In this document: in pieces, positions 28,601 through 37,831 of the stretch
Layout: every line of letters starts with the position of its first letter
How positions within the stretch are numbered: the stretch's first letter is position 1
Source: Sporocytophaga sp.
Lineage (GTDB): Bacteria; Bacteroidota; Bacteroidia; Cytophagales; Cytophagaceae
DNA: 64,000 nt
NCBI GenBank assembly: GCA_024707265.1
Contig: JANQAB010000002.1
Location: 764,188 to 828,187 of the forward strand
Direction: 5' to 3'
Translations under genes and position numbers: made by a program
Notes under the pieces: model-generated
The model's database searches: none
What the model saw: only the letters and a program-made list of their open reading frames with translations
Told to the model about the DNA's origin: nothing

Positions 28601-28679
28601 ATTCGCAGAGATCAATTTCATACACTTTGTCAGAGGTTCCTTCCTGAAAGTATAATTTTATTTGCTTTATCAGTTTCAA
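25620..28679 (-). CDS. WGR domain protein with HEAT-like repeats (MolR-like)
   Basis: A 1019-aa protein. Residues ~1-80 are a WGR domain (KLYFQEGTSDKVYEIDL ... FRYGRRGATLKEGTKT), known from PARPs and bacterial MolR-like proteins as a nucleic-acid-end-contacting fold. The remaining ~900 residues are alpha-helical with HEAT-like repeats (for example SIPFIQKLADESDDISVYSAVWTIGKCG). No enzymatic motif is visible. The start is TTG at 28679: no in-frame ATG precedes the WGR fold. It forms an operon with the SWIM gene and diverges from the YqiJ-flotillin operon. Confidence 0.8.
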   Translation of the reverse strand: MKLIKQIKLYFQEGTSDKVYEIDLCESGDGFLVNFRYGRRGATLKEGTKTIFPVDLQEANKVFDALENEKRSKGYSTEGEPMGLVNKPVKDSKDNDRRKKAILKILKNAVDGDEPENWPLSRVFWRAGELNIQESIPFIQKLADESDDISVYSAVWTIGKCGNSSAVSFLKSLQKKQDHPQYLKDILSEALFRISNPADRKAAGEAILATLPEHIKKLFLTEDYSGLEIQLKELLFKTQSISNEFLTALYRLSHENIELKKVFSRIINDVPLSYNYFKHIRHIFKMAEMWEDYETFGIVAKNIDKHAPGPYSDKGAFSSKTKRYLSARVLRSIKRLGEVKSSSYKELACGVLLAFDDSKDGKPSNHRSTYTYVYNKQTKRHDVTETKTYFEINAVYRAFNFILFQNSPRYSLGPIGWQCIAPYIPGNEAPSQREEAFPELWETAENEVIKLLSCSRSLQVHEFALKVFKANPEFANQLTTENIVDFLNAAFEITRKLGLELAMKAYNPANPDTPLLLGMLQSPLEEASLQALQWIEEQKQVFISDSEFITELIFLRNPSIQTKVRSLLISANIPDQQAEIVIGKILATLIRTEVRSEEDTFFISHIGQTMLDIFRNQLDFIGTDVIKDLLQHSSPEVHAIAGSILVHKKLNPELIPSDLLQALLKSENEKARTAGIELLGRFPETSLIDKKELLISFCLSPLPDVRNAVKPIIAKLTKTYPEFGNELIDLFVPAFMMKETYEGVHQDLRNLLTTELGGSLSYINKNQTLLLLHSKFKSAQLLGAALLKMTIREEDLSIPEIVKISGNPNEEVRKYAWNYYNNNHPKIKENKEEALRIVDSDWEDTRNFAFDYFRNAFSQEEWSAENLIALCDSTRKVVQDFGKEMITKSFKSADGEEYLLKLSQHPDTRLQLFTSSYLETYAGGKPEILEKLKSYFITLLSQVNKGKVAKLRALDFLKNEAMKNEAAAQTASEILNRVSGSMAISEKAGCIEILRDIRKKYPSLHNLVKVVDYSEYVKK

Positions 28680-29001
28680 AACGATTGGAGTTAAAAGTTT
28701 TCAGATTAAAAATGAAAAACACTCAAAATACGAAGTGACAAAGTAGTTAATATGAATAGCAATTTCCAAGAAATAACAGTTTTTTCGTTTGGAAGTAAGT
28801 TAGAAAAGTTAGAATTGGTTTTAAAGCGGTGATTTTACGTTAGGGAAAAAAGTACTATTTTTTTCTTGAAAAAATTTAAAATTTATGCTTCTTTTTCTTT
28901 ATATTTGATTGGCATTTTTAGTTGAGGTAAGAATAACTTTTAACCATTTATATACTAACCTTTTTGTTGTTTAATCGTAATCAAATTACAATTCTGAATC
29001 A
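28680..29001. other. Divergent intergenic region between the WGR and YqiJ-like genes
   Basis: A 322-base AT-rich gap holding promoters in both directions and no open frame that I trust. A TAnnTTTG box (TATATTTG) lies at 28900-28907. The YqiJ-like start is at 29002. Confidence 0.6.
28900..28907 (+). promoter_or_regulatory. Candidate Bacteroidetes -7 box for the YqiJ-flotillin operon
   Basis: TATATTTG matches the consensus TAnnTTTG exactly and lies 94 bases before the start codon. A TTG at the expected spacing upstream is not clear, so the -33 part is not supported. Confidence 0.4.
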
Positions 29002-29637
29002 ATGAATGAGTTATTAACCGAATCTTTTAAAAATTCAAATTTGCCAGTTACCATTTTACTTCTTCTGGTACTGTTTTATTGGGTGATAAACCTTGTTGGA
29101 ATATTTGATCTGGACATGTTAAGTGGAGATGCGGAACTGGATAAGGGACATATTGAAACCGAAACTGATTCTGATTCTTTTTTAGGAAAGACTTTTGATT
29201 TCGGTGATCTTCCAATTGCCATTGTGATCAGTTTTTTTGTACTTTTTTTCTGGATGATTACAATATTGACTAATTATTATCTTGGAAATTCATCCTTGTT
29301 TTTTGCCTTGATTATATATATTCCTGCAATCATAGGGTCTTTTATGGTAACGCGTATCATCACCATACCACTCGCAAAAATATATAGTATGCTGAAGTTA
29401 AATACCGAAGAGGCAGAATCCGTTAGTGATTATACCGGTGCAGTCTGTAAGGTTTTTGTGGAAGCTACTTCTGAAAGCAATGGTCAGGGAGAAATCAATA
29501 GAAATGGTGATCCTATCAGGGTTAATATCCGCACTTACCCTGGCAAACAGATGTTAAAGGGAAGCTCAGCGCTTTTAATAGAATATATTAAGGGAGGAGA
29601 TTACTATATGGCTGAGCCATACGATTCCGAAAAATAA
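29002..29637 (+). CDS. YqiJ/NfeD-like membrane protein
   Basis: A 211-aa membrane protein with transmembrane segments near residues 14-34, 74-92 and 97-120 and a soluble C-terminal half (~145-205; GAVCKVFVEATSESNGQGEI, VNIRTYPGKQMLKGSSALLIEY) that looks like the OB-fold of NfeD/YqiJ. NfeD-type proteins are partners of flotillins, and here the next gene is a flotillin 46 bases downstream. It probably sits in the inner membrane and scaffolds the flotillin complex. Confidence 0.8.
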   Translation: MNELLTESFKNSNLPVTILLLLVLFYWVINLVGIFDLDMLSGDAELDKGHIETETDSDSFLGKTFDFGDLPIAIVISFFVLFFWMITILTNYYLGNSSLFFALIIYIPAIIGSFMVTRIITIPLAKIYSMLKLNTEEAESVSDYTGAVCKVFVEATSESNGQGEINRNGDPIRVNIRTYPGKQMLKGSSALLIEYIKGGDYYMAEPYDSEK

Positions 29638-29683
29638 ACTAATACTCAACACATATTAACAACTCTTATAAATCTTAAATCCA

Positions 29684-31798
29684 ATGTTAGAGAATGTATT
29701 AATGACGACAATTCTGATAGGAATTTTTTTCGTCTTGATGATCCTTGTTCTGTTAGTAAAATGGTATAAGAAGGTACCGCAAGGAAAGGCCATTGTACGA
29801 ACAGGGGCAGGAGGAACAAAGGTTACATTTACCGCTATGTTTGTGATTCCCGTTCTTCATAAAATGGAGATTATGGATATTTCTTTGAAAACACTTTATA
29901 TTAAAAGAATTGGAAAAGACGGACTTATTTGTCAGGATAACATTCGTGCAGACATAGAAGTGGCTTTTTTTGTAAGAGTTAATAAAGGCGTAGAAGATGT
30001 TGTAAAAGTTGCTCAGACAATTGGTTGCGAGCGTGCTTCCCACAAAGAAACGCTGGTTTCTATTTTTGATTCAAAATTTTCAGAGGCACTAAAAACTGTA
30101 GGTAGAAGATTTGATTTTGTTTCGCTTTATTCCGATAGAGATAAATTTAAAAAAGAAATACTAGATATCATCGGTACTGATCTTAACGGGTATCATCTTG
30201 ATGACTGTGCAATAGATTATCTTGAGCAGACTTCGCTTGAGTTTATGAAGACCGATAACATCCTTGATTCTCAAGGTATCAAAAAAATTACCGAGATCAC
30301 TGCTCAGCAAAAGATTCTTGCAAATGAAATCAAGAGAAATGAAGAGAAAGTGCTACGTAAGCAGGATGTGGAAGCCAAAGAGGCCATTTTAGAGCTTAAC
30401 CGTCAGCTTGCAGAAACTGAGGAAAGGCAGCAAAGAGAAATCGCTATCATTCGTGCAAGAGAAAAGGCTGAAGCTGAAAAGGTAATGTCAGAAGAAAAGC
30501 TGAAATCTGAACTGGCAAGAATAAAATCAGAAGAAGGTATTCAGGTTGCAGAGGAAAATAAACAGAGGCAGATTATTGTGGCTTCTAAAAGCAAAGAAAG
30601 AACCGATGCTGTCGAAACTCAGCGTGTGGAGAAAGATAAGTTACTTGAAGCAAATGAGAAGGAAAGAGTTGTTGCTCTGGCAATAATCGAAAAGGATAAA
30701 GCTCTTGAGGAAGAGAAGAAAAACATTCAGGATGTGATCAGAGAGCGAGTAATGGTTGAAAAAACAGTCGTTACTGAAGAGGAGAAGATAAAAGACGCGA
30801 AAGCATTTGCAGAAGCAAACAGAAATAAAGAAGTAGCAATTACGAATGCAACAACTCAGGCTGAAGAGTTGAAGGTGAAAGAAATTAAAATGGCAGAAGC
30901 AATGAAAGCTGCTGCTGAGATCAAATCTTTGCAGTTAATGTTGGAAGCTGAAGCTGCACAAAAAGCATCTGCAAGTCAGGCAGACGCCAGAAGAACAATT
31001 GCTGAGGTAACAATCCTTGAAGAATCAACCAAAGGTTTGGCTGAAGCTCAGGTGATTGAAGCTAAAGCGAAAGCCCAGGAGAAACAAGGAACTACAGAGG
31101 CCTTGGTTTTTGAGAAAAAATCTATTGCAGAAGCGAAAGGCATAGAAGCGAAAGCAACCGCAGAGGCGAAGGGTATCGAAGCCAAAGCTGCTGCTGATGA
31201 GAAAAAGGGTACAATGGAAGCTACCGTTTTACACAAGAAGATGGAAGCAGAAGCTCAGGGTATCACTCAGAAAGCAGATGCTATGAAGAAACTGGATGGC
31301 GTTGGTAAAGATCACGAAGAATTTAAACTTAAACTTGATAAAGAGAAATCTATCGAGCTGGCTGAAATCAATATTCAGAAAGATATCGCCGAAGCTCAGG
31401 CTAAAGTTATCTCTGAAGCATTGAAAGCTTCTAAGATTGAAATTGTGGGTGGCGAAACAATGTTCTTTGATAAAATCGTTGGTTCAATCACAAAGGGAAA
31501 GTCACTTGACAGGATGGTGGACAATAGTAAACTTCTTACGGATATCAAAGGATCCTTTTTAGGTGATGGAAATGAAAACTTACTTGAAAGAATACAGGAT
31601 CTGTTAGGTAAGCATAAGCTTTCTACCGAAGATATCAAGAACCTGTCTATATCTGCTCTGATTTTAAAATTAAGTTCAGGAACTGTTGATAATGCCCTTA
31701 AAAATACACTTGCTTCTGTATTGAATGAGGCAAGGGATCTGGGAATTGCAAACCAGACGCTTGAGAACCTGGGAATAAAGATTAAAACAAAAGAATAA
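29684..31798 (+). CDS. Flotillin (SPFH) family protein with long coiled coil
   Basis: A 704-aa flotillin relative. It has an N-terminal hydrophobic anchor (~5-25), an SPFH/band-7 domain (~35-190, with GGTKVTFTAMFVIPVLHKMEIMDIS and QDNIRADIEVAFFVRVN), then a very long Ala/Glu/Lys-rich coiled coil (~200-560). Its end contains short tandem units built on AEAKGIEAKA, coding about 31080-31270. A small C-terminal domain follows. Flotillins form membrane-bound cage-like oligomers. Gene order matches yqiJ-yqiK of E. coli, and the giant ATPase follows 24 bases later. Confidence 0.88.
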   Translation: MLENVLMTTILIGIFFVLMILVLLVKWYKKVPQGKAIVRTGAGGTKVTFTAMFVIPVLHKMEIMDISLKTLYIKRIGKDGLICQDNIRADIEVAFFVRVNKGVEDVVKVAQTIGCERASHKETLVSIFDSKFSEALKTVGRRFDFVSLYSDRDKFKKEILDIIGTDLNGYHLDDCAIDYLEQTSLEFMKTDNILDSQGIKKITEITAQQKILANEIKRNEEKVLRKQDVEAKEAILELNRQLAETEERQQREIAIIRAREKAEAEKVMSEEKLKSELARIKSEEGIQVAEENKQRQIIVASKSKERTDAVETQRVEKDKLLEANEKERVVALAIIEKDKALEEEKKNIQDVIRERVMVEKTVVTEEEKIKDAKAFAEANRNKEVAITNATTQAEELKVKEIKMAEAMKAAAEIKSLQLMLEAEAAQKASASQADARRTIAEVTILEESTKGLAEAQVIEAKAKAQEKQGTTEALVFEKKSIAEAKGIEAKATAEAKGIEAKAAADEKKGTMEATVLHKKMEAEAQGITQKADAMKKLDGVGKDHEEFKLKLDKEKSIELAEINIQKDIAEAQAKVISEALKASKIEIVGGETMFFDKIVGSITKGKSLDRMVDNSKLLTDIKGSFLGDGNENLLERIQDLLGKHKLSTEDIKNLSISALILKLSSGTVDNALKNTLASVLNEARDLGIANQTLENLGIKIKTKE

Positions 31799-31822
31799 CA
31801 CGTCAAGATTTATTAAGTAATC

Positions 31823-34800
31823 ATGGCAGAAGTTAAACCTGAGAATACTTCAGATTCTAAAGCAGTGCAACTTGATTCCGGTACTTATGAAGTTTTGCGA
31901 AGCAGGCTTGATAAGTCAGGCAAGGACCTAAGAGAAAGACTGGGGAAACTTAACGAAGACAGAAAGAATGTATTCGGAGCTATAGAGCAAAAGCTCGTAG
32001 CAACAGCAAGGATTACCACGGAAAATAATTGTGTACCCAGAGATATGGTTTCTCTGGGTACTTATCTTTTATTCGGATACAACGTCCATATTGGATTAAG
32101 ATCAGAAACCGTTCTAACGGACGTATTCAGCATCTATCAGTATAAAGACCATTCATTTGTTCATGTCGGACTTAATAAAATCCAGACTGAACTTTTTGAA
32201 TCGGATTTTAAAGAACTTTATAAGTATTACAAAAGTACTTCCTTTGAGAAGTTTGCAGTTATTGGTCCTTATCTGTACATGATCTTCCGCGTCGGAAAAG
32301 GGGCCAAGGACATTAAGACATTTAAATGGCTCATTAGTGGGGAGGAGTTGAAATATGAAGGAAACAGAAGCGAACATGAATATAAATTTCCTCCTCAATA
32401 TGGATTCGAATGGGAGCGCACATCAAGAGATTACCACAGAAAGGGTAAACACCCTCATGTCTCCGTACTTGACAAAGTCTTCATAGAAACGATAGGAGGA
32501 GATTTAACAGTAAAGATTGAAGATAACACTGAAGACGGAGAAGGTATCTACTCCGAACCTGTTGAAGATAAAGATCAGAGACTGGATGATGCAGAGATGT
32601 ATTATGCGGATCTTGGTAATATTATTCTGCTGAAGATAAAACCTTTCAAAGAGGATAAGTTCCGATATATAGTCTACAACGATAAAATCAAGAAGGCACA
32701 GAGGATTGACGCGATCAAGGATTCCTGCGTTTTACTTCCAGAAAGCCATGGAATAATTTTTTCGAAAGGTTATTATCTCCAGACTGGTGAATACAAACTT
32801 TTTGATAACGACCTTCAGGGACTTAGGTTTGAAAAGAGAATTCAGTCTCCGAATGGAGAAGATTATTTATATGTGTTCTATAATGATGAGCATGGAGCAT
32901 ATATTCTGCTTCCATATAATCTTATAGAACAAAAGGTTGACAACCTCATTCTTTGTCATGGTTACTCTATATTCGACAATGGAGAGCTGATTTATTTTAA
33001 TGATCAGAATGAACCTTCAAAACATCATACTATCCAGATATGGAGTTCTGCATATTGTTCCAGTACTTATGTTCCTCCGGTAGTTCCTGATTCTTATTTA
33101 TATAAAATCGGAAACAAGGATATCGTCCATTGTATGGCGGAATGTTCGGAAGTACTCGGCCTGCTTTCCAAGAACGACGAAGCTTATTCGAATTTATATC
33201 TTGATATCGTCAAGATAAGTACAGACCTGCTTGATTCTTATTACTGGATCAGAGAAGAAGCTACGTTCAACTTGGGCCAGCCTGTTGCAGAGATTAAATC
33301 AACTGCAGCTGCTACCATTGAAGAATTTGAAAAGGTAGTCAGGATAAAAAAGAATACTTTAGATCAGGTTAAAAAACAAACAGATCGGGCAAAAGCTATT
33401 CTTGATCAGGTAAAGCGGGACAGGTTTGAAGACATCAATACTTTCGTTAATATCCTTTCTGAGTTAAGGTCATTGAGAGGTGATGTTATATCTCTGAAAG
33501 AACTCAGGTATGTCGATCTTAATGCTGTCAGCGATCTTGAAAAGAACATATCTGATGAAACGGAAAAGCTTTCGGTAAGGTGCGTTGAATTCCTCCTGCA
33601 GGAAAAGGCTTTGCTTCCTTACCATGAAAGAGTGACTGTTCTGAATGCTGCTGCAGAAAAAGTAACGAAGGTTACCGAAGCGAATAAGACTGAAGAGGAG
33701 ATCGCTCAGGTGAGCAATGAGCTTGAAATGCTGATCCAGATTGTCAGCAACCTGAAGATTGAAGATGCTACACAGACCACCAAAATCATTGATACGATTT
33801 CTCTCATTTTCTCTGAGATCAATAAATTAAAGGCTTCTCTTAAAAACAGAAAGCTGGATTTAAGGAGATCTGAAAGTGAAGCGGAATTTAATTCTCAGAT
33901 TAAACTATTGGATCAGTCCATTGTAAACTATCTGGACTTAAGTTCAACGCCTGAGAAATGTGAGGAGTTTCTTTCCAAGCTTATGATACAGCTTGAAGAA
34001 CTGGAAGCTAAATTTCCCGACTTCGATGGTTTTATCAAAATAGTTTCTGAAAAAAGAGAAGAACTTTACGGAGCTTTTGAAAATCGTAAGCTATCTTTAA
34101 TAGAAGCCCGAAATAACAGAGCCAATGCCCTCATGAGCGCTGCGGAACGTATCTTGTCCGGAGCAAAAAACAGAGTGGCTACTTTCGATACTGCAGCTGA
34201 GATCAATGGCTACTTCGCCTCTGATCTGATGATGGATAAACTCAGGGATATAGTAAAACAGTTAAATGACCTGAGTGATACTGTAAAGGCCGATGACATT
34301 CAGGGCAGGATGAAAAATCTCCGTGAAACAACACTGAGACAATTGAAGGATAAGAAAGAGTTGTTTGTCGGAGGTGCTAATGTTGTAAAATTCGGAAATT
34401 ATAATTTTTCTGTAAACACACAGGCTTTGGAGCTTACTATGGTGAACAGGCATGAAGAAATGTCCTACCATATCACCGGTACAAGCTTCTTTGAAAAAGT
34501 AACAGATCCTGAATTCCTTAATACCAAACCTTTCTGGAGTCAACACCTGATATCTGAAAACGATTATGTTTACAGAGGAGAGTATCTTGCCTGGCTTCTA
34601 TTTAATGAGGGACAGGTAAACTCTAAATATGAAAAAGAAATTTTAGTTAAGCTGGACGAACCTTCTCTTACCGCTGTAGTCCAGGAGTTCATGTCCAACA
34701 GATATTCAGAAGGGTATGTCAAAGGAGTGAATGACAGGGATGCTGCTTTGATACTTAAAGCTCTGCTACATATTGAAGGTGGCCTTGATCTGCTAAAATA

Positions 34801-36730
34801 TGCTTCTGATGCCAGAGCATGTGCAAGGTTTTATTGGTTACACGTTCTTGATGAAAACGCAAGAAGAACCTTTGATTTAAGATTAAAAGGAATAGGAAGT
34901 ATTCTTAAAATTTTCCCAGGCAAAAATACCCATCAGGAGATCATCAATCTTCTTAAAGCAGGGATACAGACCTTTATAGAGCAGACTCATTTCTTTGAAG
35001 CAGAAATTGCCGCTGAAGCAGCGGATTACCTTTTTGATGAGATGGTAAGGGGCAATGTATTTGTCATCAGTCATGAGGCTCTTGAGCTTACAAAGGCTTT
35101 TAATACATTCCTGAAGAAGAAGAAATATGAGGAGGAATGTATTGCATCGGTACAAAACCTTGACGGCAATCCTGTTAATCAGTTTGACCTGACAAGAAAC
35201 TGGCTGAAAGCATTTATTGACAGCGAAAAATCTGCCAGTCCGGAATTTGTGGATGAAGCAGCAGTGATACTCTTGTCAGGCATGGATCATTGTAAGGAAA
35301 TTATTGCCAAATCTGAAATTTTATTGGAAGGATTATCCGGAAGTCATAGCTTGATTCAGCATGGGAACTATCAGTTTCATTTCAATAAATTCGTAAAGAA
35401 ATTATCACGGTACCAAAGAGAAGTTGTTGCTGGTTATTCAGCTTATGTGAAGAAGAAAAGCGCATTAACAGAAAGCTTCAGGGCTGATCTGCGTCTTGAA
35501 GAATACAAAACAAATGTGCTAAGTTCATTCGTGCGTAATAAGTTGATTGATGATGTCTATCTTCCTTTAATCGGAGCAAACCTTGCCAAACAGATAGGAG
35601 TGGTGGGAGAAAACAAGCGTACCGATCAGATGGGAATGTTGCTTCTGATATCTCCGCCCGGCTATGGTAAAACCACTTTAATGGAATATGTTGCGAACAG
35701 ACTGGGGTTGATTTTTATGAAGATCAATGGTCCGGCTATAGGACATAAGATCACTTCGGTAGATCCATCGGAAGCACAGAATGGCGCTGCAAGGGAGGAG
35801 CTGGAAAAACTGAACCTCGCATTTGAGATGGGCGACAATGTCATGATTTATATTGATGATATTCAGCATTGTAATCCTGAGTTTCTCCAGAAGTTTATTT
35901 CTCTTTGTGACGCACAAAGAAAGATCGAAGGTATCTATAAAGGGAAGTCCAAAACATATGATTTCCGTGGAAAGAAAGTCTGCGTGGTAATGGCAGGAAA
36001 CCCTTATACAGAAAGCGGTGAAAAATTCAGAATACCTGATATGCTTTCCAACAGGGCAGATACCTATAATCTTGGAGATATCATAGGTGACAAAGCAGAT
36101 GTGTTTAAGTTAAGTTATATAGAAAACTGCCTGACCTCAAACACGATTACTTCAAAGGTTGCCAATAAAAGTCTTAAAGACATTTACTCTTTTGTTAAAA
36201 TTGCCGAAACGGGTGATAGCTCGGGTCTTGATTTTGAAGTATCCTACGCTGCTGAAGAAACTAATGAGATCGTATCTGTTATACAGAAGTTACTTTCAAT
36301 CAGAGATGCTGTTTTAAGGGTTAATCAGGAATACATCCATTCAGCCTCACAGGCAGAGGAATTCAGGAATGAGCCGGTGTTTAAACTTCAAGGATCTTAC
36401 CGGAATATGAACAAGATGGCGGAAAAAGTTGTACCGGTGATGAATGATGAGGAATTGAAAATGCTTATCAATACCCATTACCAGAACGAAGCACAGACGT
36501 TAACTACAGGCGCTGAGGCTAATCTGCTGAAATTTAAAGATATCACAGAAAGAATCACTCCTGAAGAGAAGGCAAGATGGGAAGAGATTAAGACAACCTT
36601 TAAGAAAAATCAACGCTTTAAAGGTATCGGAGATTCAGGCCAGATAACTCAACTGCTTACCCAGCTTGCAGTGCTTGGAGAGGGTGTTGAAGGTATAAAA
36701 AATGCAATAGAGAAAAAGTCTTCCGAATAG
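31823..36730 (+). CDS. Giant AAA ATPase with N-terminal DUF3686 domain
   Basis: A 1635-aa protein, often annotated as a DNA repair ATPase. The N-terminal ~450 residues match the DUF3686 pattern (RDMVSLGTYLLFGYNVHIGL, FKWLISG, FIETIGGDLTVKIEDNTEDGEGIY, SKGYYLQTGEY). Next come long coiled coils (~500-870), helical regions and a C-terminal AAA module with Walker A SPPGYGKTTLM near 1276 and Walker B MIYIDDI near 1340. The Walker B aspartates and a sensor asparagine (VVMAGNP) are intact. It is the third gene of a YqiJ-flotillin operon, so a membrane-linked remodelling role is likelier than free DNA repair. No frameshift. Confidence 0.8.
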   Translation: MAEVKPENTSDSKAVQLDSGTYEVLRSRLDKSGKDLRERLGKLNEDRKNVFGAIEQKLVATARITTENNCVPRDMVSLGTYLLFGYNVHIGLRSETVLTDVFSIYQYKDHSFVHVGLNKIQTELFESDFKELYKYYKSTSFEKFAVIGPYLYMIFRVGKGAKDIKTFKWLISGEELKYEGNRSEHEYKFPPQYGFEWERTSRDYHRKGKHPHVSVLDKVFIETIGGDLTVKIEDNTEDGEGIYSEPVEDKDQRLDDAEMYYADLGNIILLKIKPFKEDKFRYIVYNDKIKKAQRIDAIKDSCVLLPESHGIIFSKGYYLQTGEYKLFDNDLQGLRFEKRIQSPNGEDYLYVFYNDEHGAYILLPYNLIEQKVDNLILCHGYSIFDNGELIYFNDQNEPSKHHTIQIWSSAYCSSTYVPPVVPDSYLYKIGNKDIVHCMAECSEVLGLLSKNDEAYSNLYLDIVKISTDLLDSYYWIREEATFNLGQPVAEIKSTAAATIEEFEKVVRIKKNTLDQVKKQTDRAKAILDQVKRDRFEDINTFVNILSELRSLRGDVISLKELRYVDLNAVSDLEKNISDETEKLSVRCVEFLLQEKALLPYHERVTVLNAAAEKVTKVTEANKTEEEIAQVSNELEMLIQIVSNLKIEDATQTTKIIDTISLIFSEINKLKASLKNRKLDLRRSESEAEFNSQIKLLDQSIVNYLDLSSTPEKCEEFLSKLMIQLEELEAKFPDFDGFIKIVSEKREELYGAFENRKLSLIEARNNRANALMSAAERILSGAKNRVATFDTAAEINGYFASDLMMDKLRDIVKQLNDLSDTVKADDIQGRMKNLRETTLRQLKDKKELFVGGANVVKFGNYNFSVNTQALELTMVNRHEEMSYHITGTSFFEKVTDPEFLNTKPFWSQHLISENDYVYRGEYLAWLLFNEGQVNSKYEKEILVKLDEPSLTAVVQEFMSNRYSEGYVKGVNDRDAALILKALLHIEGGLDLLKYASDARACARFYWLHVLDENARRTFDLRLKGIGSILKIFPGKNTHQEIINLLKAGIQTFIEQTHFFEAEIAAEAADYLFDEMVRGNVFVISHEALELTKAFNTFLKKKKYEEECIASVQNLDGNPVNQFDLTRNWLKAFIDSEKSASPEFVDEAAVILLSGMDHCKEIIAKSEILLEGLSGSHSLIQHGNYQFHFNKFVKKLSRYQREVVAGYSAYVKKKSALTESFRADLRLEEYKTNVLSSFVRNKLIDDVYLPLIGANLAKQIGVVGENKRTDQMGMLLLISPPGYGKTTLMEYVANRLGLIFMKINGPAIGHKITSVDPSEAQNGAAREELEKLNLAFEMGDNVMIYIDDIQHCNPEFLQKFISLCDAQRKIEGIYKGKSKTYDFRGKKVCVVMAGNPYTESGEKFRIPDMLSNRADTYNLGDIIGDKADVFKLSYIENCLTSNTITSKVANKSLKDIYSFVKIAETGDSSGLDFEVSYAAEETNEIVSVIQKLLSIRDAVLRVNQEYIHSASQAEEFRNEPVFKLQGSYRNMNKMAEKVVPVMNDEELKMLINTHYQNEAQTLTTGAEANLLKFKDITERITPEEKARWEEIKTTFKKNQRFKGIGDSGQITQLLTQLAVLGEGVEGIKNAIEKKSSE

Positions 36731-36745
36731 AGGAAGACTTTTTTA
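36713..36745 (+). terminator. Terminator of the YqiJ-flotillin-ATPase operon
   Basis: A 12-bp stem AAAAAGTCTTCC (36713-36724) pairs with GGAAGACTTTTT around a 7-base loop. The stem overlaps the stop codon of the ATPase gene, and a T-run follows. Confidence 0.85.
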
Positions 36746-36922
36746 TTTTAATAATCGTCCAACTACTTCCCGAGTATATCATGGGAATATTTAGTGATAT
36801 CGATTATCATACTGATTTTTGATCCCTTCGACTTTAAAGAATAAAACTTGGACAGGATAAGTACAGTAATTGTACTTCATAAAACAAACCTCCACACTCC
36901 TAGCAGGAGTGAAAAATTCTGA

Positions 36923-37744
36923 TTATCGGATAAAACCTTTGTTGATTGCAAAGGATATTAATTCAGCAGTGTTTTTCTTCTCAGCTTTTTCCAGCATGTT
37001 TTTTCTGTGATTGAAAACGGTATGTTCACTTATAGACAAAAGGGCTGCAATATCATAGCTTGATTTCCCCAAACTTAACAGCTGTAGTATTTCAAGTTCA
37101 CGTTTTGTAAAAGAAATAGTTTGGTTCAGAGAAGGAAAGGTCGCTGCATAAACATGCTGGAAAATATTATGATCGTTTTTGCGAGCAACCACAAAATCTA
37201 CGGCGTTATCTTTTTTTACATTCGTAATGTCGGACATGAAAAGCATTGTAAGTAGTGGTAATCCCTGGTCGTCTGTTTCGATTACATTCAATTGCTGCAT
37301 GCACCACATGACTGAACCATCTTTTCGAATGAGTTGGAAAGTGGCAGTGAAACGTAAACGTTTAATTTCCTGATTCGCAATGTGAGATTGAAAATATTGA
37401 AAGATGGTAGGGAAGATTTGTTGAGTATATATTGCCGCATGTTCAGAGGGGAAAGTGGAAAGTGCATATTCCATTCCTCTAGGTCCTTTATAATGTTCAG
37501 GAGAGTGACCTGTGATGGTCTCAATATTATCACTCATGAAAATGTAATTGTTTTTGACATTGTTATAAATGCCCACAATAGCAGGAGAGTGACGTAAAAG
37601 TTCCTGAAGTTGTTCATTTTTCAAAAGGTCAAACTTTTTATAATCGGATAAATCTTTCTGAAAATAGTTTTGAGGAATGAATTTATCTACAGAATTAAGA
37701 AATGTAGTGTAGAAATTTTTCGTATTGTTTTTGAAATTCCCCAT
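36923..37744 (-). CDS. PAS-LuxR transcriptional regulator
   Basis: A 273-aa regulator. Residues ~50-180 form a PAS/PAC fold (LLRHSPAIVGIYNNVKNNYIFMSDNIETITGHSP, then VMWCMQQLNVIETDDQG) and ~205-273 a LuxR-type helix-turn-helix (FTKRELEILQLLSLGKSSYDIAALLSISEHTVFNHRKNMLEK). No receiver or kinase domain is present, so sensing is presumably by the PAS pocket. It follows the terminator of the flotillin operon on the opposite strand and heads the minus-strand stretch of PLD, PspA and DnaJ genes, though the gaps suggest separate transcripts. Confidence 0.85.
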   Translation of the reverse strand: MGNFKNNTKNFYTTFLNSVDKFIPQNYFQKDLSDYKKFDLLKNEQLQELLRHSPAIVGIYNNVKNNYIFMSDNIETITGHSPEHYKGPRGMEYALSTFPSEHAAIYTQQIFPTIFQYFQSHIANQEIKRLRFTATFQLIRKDGSVMWCMQQLNVIETDDQGLPLLTMLFMSDITNVKKDNAVDFVVARKNDHNIFQHVYAATFPSLNQTISFTKRELEILQLLSLGKSSYDIAALLSISEHTVFNHRKNMLEKAEKKNTAELISFAINKGFIR

Positions 37745-37831
37745 TATTAATGAGATAGGTAGTAAATGGATTGATTAAAGTAAAGATATCCTGTTTTCAA
37801 AATGTATGAATTTCAGACTTTTTTTATTGTC

